Shown here in pieces: positions 1-5,300 of a stretch of DNA of 5,300 nucleotides. Below the pieces are notes generated by a model that was not told the DNA's origin, ran no database searches, and saw only the letters and a list, made by a program, of their open reading frames with translations. The translations under genes were made by a program, and so were the position numbers. The first letter of the stretch is position 1. The number at the start of each line of letters is the position of its first letter. The stretch is taken from assembly GCA_021286965.1 (NCBI GenBank), contig JAJTBK010000035.1:1-5300 (forward strand), read 5' to 3'. The DNA comes from Comamonadaceae bacterium. GTDB taxonomy: Bacteria; Pseudomonadota; Gammaproteobacteria; Burkholderiales; Burkholderiaceae_C.

Positions 1-1
1 C

Positions 2-1597
2 ACCTTCGCCATCATTTCCCACCCCGACGCCGGCAAGACCACGCTGACGGAAAAGCTGCTGCTGTTCTCGGGCGCGATCCAGATCGCCGGCGCCGTCAAG
101 GGCCGCAAGGCCAGCCGCCATGCCACCTCCGACTGGATGGAGATCGAAAAGCAGCGCGGCATCTCGGTGGCCTCGTCGGTGATGCAGATGCAGTACCGCG
201 ACCACGTCATCAACCTGCTCGACACGCCCGGCCACAAGGACTTCTCCGAGGACACCTACCGCGTGCTCACCGCCGTCGATTCGGCGCTGATGGTGATCGA
301 CGCCGCCAACGGCGTGGAGGCGCAGACGCGCCGCCTGATCGAGGTCTGCCGCCAGCGCGACACGCCCATCATCACCTTCGTCAACAAGATGGACCGCGAG
401 GTGCGCGACCCGCTGGACATCCTCGACGAGGTGGAGCGCGAACTGGGCATGCCCTGCTGCCCCATGACCTGGCCCGTGGGCCAGGGCAAATCGTTCGGCG
501 GCATCATCGACCTGCGCACGCAAAGCATGACGGTGTTCCAGCCCGGCAGCGAGAAGCGCCCGGAAGACTTCGAGACCATCCCTTTGAGCGAGGTGGATAA
601 GCTGCGCGCGCGCTTTGGCCAGGCGTTCGACGACGCCATCGAGAGCATGGAGCTGGCCGTGGGCGCATCCATTGCCTGGGACCACGCGCAATTCCTGGCC
701 GCCAAGCTCACCCCCGTGTTCTTCGGCTCGGGCGTGAACAATTTTGGTGTGCAGGAGGTGCTCAACGCCGTGGTCGATATGTCGCCGCCACCGGGCGCGC
801 GCATCGCCTGGCGCGAGGTGAACCGCGAGCGCGAGCAGGTCACCATCCACCCCGAGGACAAGGGCTTCTCCGGCGTGGTCTTCAAGGTGCAGGCCAACAT
901 GGATGCCAACCACCGCGACCGCATCGCCTTCGTGCGCGTGGCCAGCGGCAAATACACACCGGGCATGAAGATGAAGGTGCAGCGCACGGGCAAGGAGCTG
1001 CGCCCGACTAGCGTGGTCACCTTCATGAGCCAGCGGCGCGAAGCGGTGGATGAAGCCTACGCCGGCGACATCATCGGTTTCACCATCCACGGCGGCGTGC
1101 AGCTGGGCGACAGCATCACCGACGGCCCGGCGCTGCAGTTCACCGGCCTGCCCTTCTTCGCCCCCGAGCTGTTCATGACCGTGGTGCTGAAGAACCCGCT
1201 GCGCTCCAAGCAGCTGCAACAGGGCCTGATGGAGCTGGGCGAGGAAGGCGCCATCCAGGTCTTCAAGCCCGACGCCGGCGGCAACATGCTGCTGGGCGCC
1301 GTCGGCCAGCTGCAGTTTGAAGTGGTGCAGCACCGCCTGAAAACCGAATACGACTGCGACGTGCGCCTCGAGGGCTGCCAGTACACCGGCGCGCGCTGGA
1401 TCACCGCCGACACGCCGCAAGAGCTGCGCGAGTTCGAGCACGCCTACCCGCTGCGCCTGGCGCACGACGCGGCCAACACCCTGGCCTACCTGTGCACCAG
1501 CCCGTACGACGTGCGCCTGGCGCAGGAGCGGTTTCCGAAAATCCACTTCCATCCGCTGCGCGAACATGCAGGGCTGGCCCTGAGCAGCAGCCACTGA
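2..1597 (+). CDS. prfC: Peptide chain release factor 3 (RF3), 5'-truncated by window edge
   Basis: RF3 is a cytoplasmic translational GTPase that ejects RF1 or RF2 from the ribosome after peptide release. The reading frame is open from base 2, so the gene enters from the left; 531 residues are visible. Compared with RF3 proteins of about 530-545 residues, roughly the first 10-15 are missing. The GTPase signatures run in order: P-loop SHPDAGKTT at fragment residues 6-14, switch I region KQRGIS, G3 DTPGH at 74-78 and G4 NKMD at 128-131. Then come the RF3-type domain II (GVVFKVQANMD from about 291) and the C-terminal domain with FFAPELF (about 385), GAVGQLQFEVV (about 432) and RLAQERFP near the end. 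The ATG at 137 is internal, because homologous sequence including the P-loop lies before it. The HAD gene starts two bases after the TGA. RF3 is separated from EF-G by its wording throughout. No frameshift or lost motif is seen. Confidence 0.97.
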   Translation, partial: TFAIISHPDAGKTTLTEKLLLFSGAIQIAGAVKGRKASRHATSDWMEIEKQRGISVASSVMQMQYRDHVINLLDTPGHKDFSEDTYRVLTAVDSALMVIDAANGVEAQTRRLIEVCRQRDTPIITFVNKMDREVRDPLDILDEVERELGMPCCPMTWPVGQGKSFGGIIDLRTQSMTVFQPGSEKRPEDFETIPLSEVDKLRARFGQAFDDAIESMELAVGASIAWDHAQFLAAKLTPVFFGSGVNNFGVQEVLNAVVDMSPPPGARIAWREVNREREQVTIHPEDKGFSGVVFKVQANMDANHRDRIAFVRVASGKYTPGMKMKVQRTGKELRPTSVVTFMSQRREAVDEAYAGDIIGFTIHGGVQLGDSITDGPALQFTGLPFFAPELFMTVVLKNPLRSKQLQQGLMELGEEGAIQVFKPDAGGNMLLGAVGQLQFEVVQHRLKTEYDCDVRLEGCQYTGARWITADTPQELREFEHAYPLRLAHDAANTLAYLCTSPYDVRLAQERFPKIHFHPLREHAGLALSSSH

Positions 1598-1845
1598 GCA
1601 TGTTGCCCCTGGCCCACTGGCAGCCGCCCGCGCACCCCGTGGGCGTGCTCACCGACATCGACGACACCCTGACCACCGACGGCGCCATCACGCCTGATGC
1701 ACTGCAGGCTTTGGCAGATTTGAAGGCAGCGGGCCTGCACGTCATCCCCATCACCGGCCGGCCCGTGGGCTGGAGCGAACCATTCGCCACGAGCTGGCCG
1801 GTGGATGCCATCGTGGCCGAGAACGGGGCCTGTGCGCTGCTGCCA

Positions 1846-1911
1846 CCAAATTCAAACCAAAACGGGCTGCAAGGCGCGTCAGACAAGCGCGAGCAGCTAT
1901 CAAAAAGATAC
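1846..1911 (+). repeat. Short stem-loop repeat-like insert inside the HAD gene
   Basis: This stretch is visibly more A-rich at its flanks than its surroundings and carries a nested imperfect stem. GCTGC (1866-1870) pairs with GCAGC (1893-1897), and inside it GCGC (1874-1877) pairs with GCGC (1887-1890) around a 9-base loop. The wording CAAGCGC...GCAGCTAT with AT-rich ends resembles short repeats that I recall as dispersed in Comamonadaceae genomes, usually between genes; this is memory, not a search. It is translated in frame as low-conservation sequence (PNSNQNGLQGASDKREQLSK), just after the VAENGA motif. No second copy is present in this window, so repeat status is inferred. Confidence 0.5.
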
Positions 1912-1941
1912 CAACAGAATGTCGCCACGCGCGCCGCACAG

Positions 1942-1944
1942 TAG
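1942..1944 (+). other. In-frame TAG stop splitting the HAD hydrolase gene
   Basis: The codons around the stop read A-A-Q-TAG-A-Q-M-Q, and coding-like HAD sequence continues in the same frame on both sides. One C-to-T change from CAG (Gln) would create this TAG. No indel is needed to explain it. The next possible start is ATG 1951, three codons beyond the stop. Confidence 0.9.
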
Positions 1945-2433
1945 GCGCAGATGCAGCGGGTGCTGGCCACCATCGAGGCCCAGGTGCCGGGCGCGCGCCG
2001 CGCCACCGACTCGCCCGGGCGCGAGTGCGACATCGCCATCGACCACAGCGAATTCACCCAGCTGCCGCAGGCTGCCATCGACGCCTGCGTGCAGATCATG
2101 CAGGCGGCGGGCATGAACGCCACCGTCAGCAGCATCCACATCAACGGCTGGTTCGGCGCGCACGACAAGTGGGTGGGCGCCGAGTGGATCGTGCGCGAGC
2201 TGCTCGGGCGCGACCTGGCGGCCGAAATCGAGCGCTGGGTGTACATCGGCGACTCGACCAACGACCAGAAGATGTTCGAGCGCTTCCCGCACAGCGTGGG
2301 CGTGGCCAACATTGCGCGCTTCGTGCCGCAGTTGGCGCACCTGCCGCGCTACGTCACGCCGAGCGCGCGCGGCGCCGGGTTTGCCGAGCTGGCCCAGGCT
2401 CTACTCGAAGCCAGAATCCACCGCAGCCAGCGC

Positions 2434-2439
2434 TAGAAT
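2434..2439 (+). promoter_or_regulatory. Possible -10 element (TAGAAT) for the cytochrome c gene
   Basis: TAGAAT matches the sigma-70 -10 consensus at 5 of 6 positions and overlaps the TAG stop of the HAD gene. Transcription would start at about 2446, some 20 bases before the cytochrome ATG. No good -35 is visible at the usual spacing (2411-2416 reads CCAGAA), so this is tentative. Confidence 0.35.
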
Positions 2440-2440
2440 C

Positions 2441-2458
2441 CCCTTTTTTCCAAAAGGG
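2441..2458 (+). promoter_or_regulatory. Hairpin covering the cytochrome c ribosome binding site
   Basis: CCCTTTT (2441-2447) is perfectly complementary to AAAAGGG (2452-2458) around a TTCC loop. The right arm, AAAAGGG, is also the only plausible Shine-Dalgarno sequence for ATG 2466, seven bases downstream. Folding would hide the ribosome binding site. Only TTT follows the stem, so it would be a poor intrinsic terminator. Seven pairs, four of them A-U, make it a weak structure. Confidence 0.45.
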
Positions 2459-2465
2459 TTTCACC

Positions 2466-3113
2466 ATGGTCCAGCGGATACGAGGGGTTTTGGCGGCGGC
2501 ATTGATGGCGGCGGCGGCGTGGCAGCCGGCCGCAGCAGCAGGCCCCAAACCCGACCTGGACGCCCGCTTCAAAGAGGCCATGACCAACCCGCAGCTGGCC
2601 GACCAGCTGTACAAAACCGGGCGCAAGGTGGCCGCCGTGTGCGCCAACTGCCATGGCGAGGGCGGCAACAGCACCAAATCGAGCGTGCCCAACCTCGCCG
2701 GACAGAACCCCGCCTACCTGATGGAGCAGATCCGCCAGTTCAGCGACGGCCGGCGCCGTTACGAGTTCATGGAAGGCATGATCCGCGCCATGAACAATGA
2801 CGAAAAAATCGGCATGGTCTTGTTCTACGCAGCGCAGGAAGTGATCCACAAGCCCAGCAGCAACAAGCCCCTGGCCGACCGGGGCGCGGACATTTTCAAC
2901 AAGAACTGTTTTCGCTGCCACGGCAACGCCGGGCGCGGCAACGACCAGGTGGCGCGCATCGCCGGCCAGCAAGACGAGTACCTGCGCACCACTTTGCAGC
3001 GCTACCGCGCCGGCACCAACGTGCGCGTGAACTCCATCATGACGCCCAACGTCAAGCTGCTCAGCGACCAGGACATCGAAGCCCTGGTGGCCTACGTGTC
3101 TTCCATGCCATAA
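2466..3113 (+). CDS. Di-haem c-type cytochrome (cytochrome c4/c553-like), periplasmic
   Basis: The 215-residue protein is a small periplasmic electron carrier of the c4 type, probably passing electrons to a terminal oxidase or other respiratory acceptor; the partner is not shown here. Residues 1-25 form a Sec signal peptide: basic VQRIR, an alanine-rich hydrophobic core and an A-x-A cleavage region near 22-25. Two similar domains follow, each with one haem motif: CANCH at 59-63 and CFRCH at 148-152. Candidate axial methionines are M102, M105 or M109 in the first domain and M192 (NSIMTP) in the second. The motif PNLAGQNPAYLMEQI after haem 1 and RIAGQQDEYLRTTL after haem 2 are typical of the c4 family and point to internal duplication. 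ATG 2466 is chosen because the signal peptide starts there and AAAAGGG lies seven bases upstream; the longer frame upstream is out-of-frame HAD sequence. Confidence 0.93.
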   Translation: MVQRIRGVLAAALMAAAAWQPAAAAGPKPDLDARFKEAMTNPQLADQLYKTGRKVAAVCANCHGEGGNSTKSSVPNLAGQNPAYLMEQIRQFSDGRRRYEFMEGMIRAMNNDEKIGMVLFYAAQEVIHKPSSNKPLADRGADIFNKNCFRCHGNAGRGNDQVARIAGQQDEYLRTTLQRYRAGTNVRVNSIMTPNVKLLSDQDIEALVAYVSSMP

Positions 3114-3128
3114 AGCGCGCGCCAGGGC

Positions 3129-3134
3129 CACAAT
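3129..3134 (+). promoter_or_regulatory. Possible -10 element (CACAAT) for ornithine cyclodeaminase
   Basis: CACAAT matches TATAAT at 4 of 6 positions and sits 34 bases before the preferred ATG at 3169, giving a start site near 3141. It overlaps the alternative start ATG 3133, which would make that ATG part of the promoter. No convincing -35 is seen. Confidence 0.25.
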
Positions 3135-3168
3135 GGCCGCAGGATGGACTTCTGCCCCTGCTGCCACC

Positions 3169-4185
3169 ATGACCCGCCTGCTCGACCTCCCCACCCTGGC
3201 CCAACTCGTTCGCAACGTTGGCCTGGCCGATTTCCTGCGCCAGCTGGCGGCGCAGATCGAGGCAGATTTTCAGCGCTGGCCGGCGTTCGAGAAAAACGCC
3301 CGCCTGGCGCACCACTGCGCCCAGGGCGTGATCGAGCTGATGCCGATCTCCGACGGCGCCCGCTACAGCTTCAAATTCGTCAACGGCCACCCCGGCAACC
3401 CGGCGCAGGGCCTGCCCACGGTGATGGCCTTTGGCGTGCTCGCCGACATGGCCACCGGCACGCCGCTGCTGCTGGCCGAGGCCACCTTGCTCACCGCCCT
3501 GCGCACCGCCGCCACCTCGGCCCTGGCGGCACGGGTCCTGGCGCGCCCGGGCAGCCGCTGCATGGCCCTGATCGGCAACGGTGCCCAGGGCGAATTCCAG
3601 GCCCTGGCGTTTCACACCCTGCTGGGCATCACGCAGCTGCGCCTGTACGACCCGGATCCGCAGGCCAGCGCCAAGCTGCAGCGCAACCTGGCAGCGCTGG
3701 GGCTGCCAGTGCACATCACCCTCGCGGCCAGCATTGACGAGGCCATCGCGGGCGCCGACATCATCACCACCGCCACGGCGGCCAAGGCGCACGCGGCCCT
3801 GTTCGGCGCCGCCCAGCTCACGCCCGGCCAGCACCTGAACGCCATTGGCGGCGACTGCCCCGGCAAGACCGAGCTGCCGCCCGAGGTGCTGCGGGCGGCG
3901 CGCATCTTCGTCGAATACGCGCCGCAAACGCGCATCGAGGGCGAAATCCAGCAGCTGCCCGCCGAGCTCCCAGTGACCGAACTCTGGCAGGTGCTCACGG
4001 GCCAGGCACCAGGGCGCCAGAGTGCGGCCGACATCACGCTGTTCGATTCGGTGGGCTTTGCCCTGGAAGACCACGCCGCCCTGTGTCTGGTGCAGCGCCT
4101 GGCCCAGGAACGGCAGCTTGGCCACGACATCGCCCTGGTGCCCGGCGCGGGCGGGCCCAAGGACTTGTTCCGCGCCCTGCGCTGA
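3169..4185 (+). CDS. Ornithine cyclodeaminase
   Basis: The enzyme converts L-ornithine to L-proline and ammonia with bound NAD+, in the cytoplasm, linking arginine/ornithine breakdown to proline. From ATG 3169 the protein has 338 residues, close to the family norm. The substrate-binding half carries R45, K69 (FKFVNGHPGNP) and R112 (LRTAATSALAAR). As I recall Pseudomonas putida ornithine cyclodeaminase numbering (R45, K69, R112, D228), the positions coincide. The NAD-binding Rossmann motif is ALIGNGAQGEFQALAF (about 133-148). The catalytic Asp is D229 in GGDCPGKTEL, a signature that favours true ornithine cyclodeaminase over the mu-crystallin or alanine dehydrogenase relatives. An in-frame ATG at 3133 would add 12 unconserved residues; the match in numbering and the -10-like element overlapping 3133 favour 3169, though neither start has a strong ribosome binding site. 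The gene stands 55 bases after the cytochrome gene, and no other arginine pathway gene is nearby. Confidence 0.93.
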   Translation: MTRLLDLPTLAQLVRNVGLADFLRQLAAQIEADFQRWPAFEKNARLAHHCAQGVIELMPISDGARYSFKFVNGHPGNPAQGLPTVMAFGVLADMATGTPLLLAEATLLTALRTAATSALAARVLARPGSRCMALIGNGAQGEFQALAFHTLLGITQLRLYDPDPQASAKLQRNLAALGLPVHITLAASIDEAIAGADIITTATAAKAHAALFGAAQLTPGQHLNAIGGDCPGKTELPPEVLRAARIFVEYAPQTRIEGEIQQLPAELPVTELWQVLTGQAPGRQSAADITLFDSVGFALEDHAALCLVQRLAQERQLGHDIALVPGAGGPKDLFRALR

Positions 4186-4194
4186 CCTGGGTGC

Positions 4195-4644
4195 TCAGCC
4201 TAAATCTTCCGGCTCCGGGTGCTTGACCACGGTCACCGGCACCGGGCTGTGCTGGATCAGCGCCTGCGACACCGAGCCGAGCAGCGTGCCGCGCAGGCCG
4301 CCCAGGCCGCGCGCGCCGATGATGAGGGCATCGCAGCCGCAGCGCTCGGCCATATCGACCAAGGTGGCGGCGACGCTGCCCAAGCCGATTTCGGTTTCGT
4401 AGCCCACGCCTGCGGCCTCCACCAGCGCAATGGCGGAGGCGAGCAGATCCTGCGCCGCCTCGACACTGGCCGCCGCCATGGTGTCGGCGCCGTGCGTCGC
4501 CAGCTCCAGCAGCGAAGCCTCCTCTTGCACATGGCCGAGCACCAGCGTGGCCTGCAGGCCGCCCCGGCGCAGCAGCATGATGGCGTGGCGCACGGCATCC
4601 AGCGCCAACTCGGAACCATCGACGGCAACCAAAATTCTCAGCAT
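4195..4644 (-). CDS. Universal stress protein (UspA family, ATP-binding type)
   Basis: This is a 149-residue single-domain USP, a cytoplasmic protein that usually dimerises and helps survival under starvation or stress; the particular role is unknown. The fold begins with [15 protein letters not shown] (conserved D9) and ends with a beta strand VPVTVVKHP. The ATP-binding signature G-2x-G-9x-G-S is complete: G110, G113, G123 and S124 in [20 protein letters not shown]. It is therefore of the nucleotide-binding rather than the non-binding UspA class. Two cysteines (C102 and C104) sit just before it. The start at 4644 is well supported by a perfect AGGAGG eight bases upstream. The gene is transcribed away from tgt (83-base gap) and towards ornithine cyclodeaminase (9-base gap), so it is probably its own transcription unit. 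Confidence 0.95.
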   Translation of the reverse strand: MLRILVAVDGSELALDAVRHAIMLLRRGGLQATLVLGHVQEEASLLELATHGADTMAAASVEAAQDLLASAIALVEAAGVGYETEIGLGSVAATLVDMAERCGCDALIIGARGLGGLRGTLLGSVSQALIQHSPVPVTVVKHPEPEDLG

Positions 4645-4652
4645 CGCTCTAT

Positions 4653-4658
4653 CCTCCT
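4653..4658 (-). promoter_or_regulatory. Strong Shine-Dalgarno (AGGAGG) of the usp gene
   Basis: The + strand reads CCTCCT, so the mRNA has AGGAGG with an 8-base spacer to the ATG (4642-4644). It is the only full consensus ribosome binding site in the window and fixes the usp start. Confidence 0.85.
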
Positions 4659-4712
4659 GTGGTCATCAAAGTGTCTGAAAACCAGTGTAGGCCAGGGCCG
4701 GCCACAGTCTGG

Positions 4713-4718
4713 GAAAAT
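4713..4718 (+). promoter_or_regulatory. Possible -10 element (GAAAAT) of tgt
   Basis: GAAAAT matches TATAAT at 4 of 6 positions and lies nine bases before the tgt ATG. With normal spacing, transcription would begin near 4725, leaving about three untranslated bases. No -35 consensus is seen at 17 bases upstream (GGCCAG), so the call rests on position and sequence only. Confidence 0.35.
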
Positions 4719-4727
4719 CACGCCCCT

Positions 4728-5300
4728 ATGTTGCAATTCGACCTGCTCGCCACCGACCCCAGCAGCCACGCGCGCCGTGGCCGCCTCACGCTCAACCACG
4801 GCGTGGTGCAAACTCCCATTTTCATGCCCGTGGGCACCTACGGCACCGTCAAGGGCGTGATGCCGCAAAGCCTGACCGACATGGGGGCGCAAATCATCCT
4901 CGGCAACACCTTTCACCTGTGGATGCGCCCCGGCCTGGACGTGATGCAGAGCTTTGGCGGCCTGCACGGCTTTGAAAAATGGGACAGGCCCATCCTCACC
5001 GATTCGGGCGGCTTTCAGGTCTGGAGCCTGGGCGCCATGCGCAAGATCACCGAAGAAGGCGTGACCTTTGCCAGCCCCGTCAACGGCGACAAGCTCTTCA
5101 TGTCGCCCGAGGTGAGCATGCAGATCCAGACCACGCTCAACTCCGACATCGTGATGCAGCTCGACGAGTGCACACCCTACGAAACCAACGGCCACAAGAC
5201 CACCGAGCACGAAGCGCGCAAGTCCATGGAAATGAGCCTGCGCTGGGCCAAGCGTTCCAAGGACGAGTTCGAGCGCCTGGGCAATCCAAACGCACTGTTC
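4728..5300 (+). CDS. tgt: Queuine tRNA-ribosyltransferase (tRNA-guanine transglycosylase), 3'-truncated by window edge
   Basis: Tgt swaps guanine 34 in the anticodon of GUN tRNAs (Asp, Asn, His, Tyr) for the precursor preQ1, which is then matured to queuosine. The frame is open from ATG 4728 to the last base: 191 residues of a protein normally about 370-390 long. Visible family marks include [16 protein letters not shown] (29-44), [11 protein letters not shown] (59-69), [11 protein letters not shown] (92-102) with D92 equivalent to the active-site Asp102 of Zymomonas Tgt, SPVNGD (116-121) and the substrate-contacting D146 in QLDECTPYE. The nucleophile Asp280 region and the zinc site (CxCxxC...H) lie beyond the window. 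The start is set by the family N-terminus MLQFDLL. No purine-rich ribosome binding site precedes it. In many bacteria tgt is followed by yajC-secD-secF, which cannot be checked here. Confidence 0.96.
   Translation, partial: MLQFDLLATDPSSHARRGRLTLNHGVVQTPIFMPVGTYGTVKGVMPQSLTDMGAQIILGNTFHLWMRPGLDVMQSFGGLHGFEKWDRPILTDSGGFQVWSLGAMRKITEEGVTFASPVNGDKLFMSPEVSMQIQTTLNSDIVMQLDECTPYETNGHKTTEHEARKSMEMSLRWAKRSKDEFERLGNPNALF

Larger units (their letters stand above)
1600..2436 (+). pseudogene. HAD-IIB family hydrolase, interrupted by an in-frame amber stop
   Basis: The frame from ATG 1600 to TAG 2434-2436 reads as one HAD phosphatase of about 278 codons, broken only by TAG at codon 115 (1942-1944). All four HAD motifs are present. 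Motif I is DIDDT (nucleophile D19, acid D21) and motif II is ITGRP (T52). Motif III lysine is K190 in HDKW, and motif IV is GDSTND (217-222). Motifs I and II lie before the stop and III and IV after it, so neither half alone (114 residues; 161 from ATG 1951) could be an active enzyme. The cap region lies between VAENGA (72-77) and motif III, resembling Cof, sucrose-phosphatase or phosphomannomutase-like HAD-IIB enzymes; the substrate is unknown. The gene begins two bases after the prfC stop without a clear ribosome binding site, suggesting translational coupling. A repeat-like insert occupies about codons 83-104. Nonsense mutation, base-call error and readthrough all remain possible; frame and motifs are otherwise intact. 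Confidence 0.85.

Noticed and set aside
1942..1944. TAG as a programmed pyrrolysine or known readthrough codon
   Set aside because: HAD hydrolases are not known to use pyrrolysine, the codons after the stop (GCG CAG) do not match a known readthrough context such as CAR-YYA, and no such machinery is visible. A mutation or error is simpler.
1401..2312. Long minus-strand open frame of 303 codons opposite prfC and the HAD gene
   Set aside because: Its composition (Ser, Pro, Arg and Cys-rich, no family wording) is that of the reverse complement of high-GC coding DNA, and it runs across two clear genes on the other strand.
2433..3215. Minus-strand open frame of 260 codons opposite the cytochrome gene
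   Set aside because: It is a shadow of the cytochrome gene: no motif, and the + strand has a signal peptide plus two haem sites.
3061..4125. Minus-strand open frame of 354 codons opposite ornithine cyclodeaminase
   Set aside because: The Gly/Gln/Ala/Arg-rich translation has no recognisable domain and mirrors the codons of a well-supported enzyme on +.
4696..4703. GGCCGGCC palindrome in the usp-tgt intergenic region as an operator
   Set aside because: An 8-base G/C-only palindrome is expected by chance in DNA of this composition, and no wider symmetry or second copy supports it.
4219..4860. Plus-strand open frame of 213 codons running from usp antisense into tgt
   Set aside because: It joins the antisense of usp with the wrong frame of tgt; both real genes have complete family motifs.
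1..5300. Hidden mobile element, defence system, CRISPR array or tRNA/rRNA gene
   Set aside because: All space is filled by ordinary chromosomal genes with uniform composition. No transposase, integrase, direct repeats or tRNA-like cloverleaf was seen on either strand.

Overview
The window is dense, high-GC DNA with almost no intergenic space. It looks like chromosomal housekeeping and metabolic DNA from a betaproteobacterium, most likely family Comamonadaceae (Acidovorax, Diaphorobacter, Alicycliphilus or similar). The support is the wording of the RF3, Tgt and HAD proteins and a Comamonadaceae-style short AT-flanked repeat. The family assignment is from memory of protein wording, not from a search.

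Layout, left to right: (1) the 3' part of prfC (peptide chain release factor 3) on +, cut by the left window edge and lacking only its first residues. (2) Two bases later, a HAD-IIB family phosphohydrolase gene on +, split by a single in-frame TAG at 1942-1944. A stem-loop repeat lies inside the gene just before that stop. (3) After 29 bases containing a hairpin over the ribosome binding site, a secreted di-haem c4-type cytochrome c on +. (4) Ornithine cyclodeaminase on +. (5) A universal stress protein on -, convergent with ornithine cyclodeaminase across a 9-base gap, with the best Shine-Dalgarno sequence in the window. (6) The 5' part of tgt (queuine tRNA-ribosyltransferase) on +, divergent from the usp gene and cut by the right edge.

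The genes do not form one pathway. prfC and the HAD gene are nearly abutting and probably co-transcribed. The cytochrome, ornithine cyclodeaminase and tgt each have a -10-like xAxAAT element shortly before the start, suggesting separate promoters. I see no phage, transposase, CRISPR, RNA gene or defence-like system. The parts most worth a second look are the amber-interrupted HAD gene, the repeat inside it, the hairpin sequestering the cytochrome ribosome binding site, and the apparently leaderless start of tgt.
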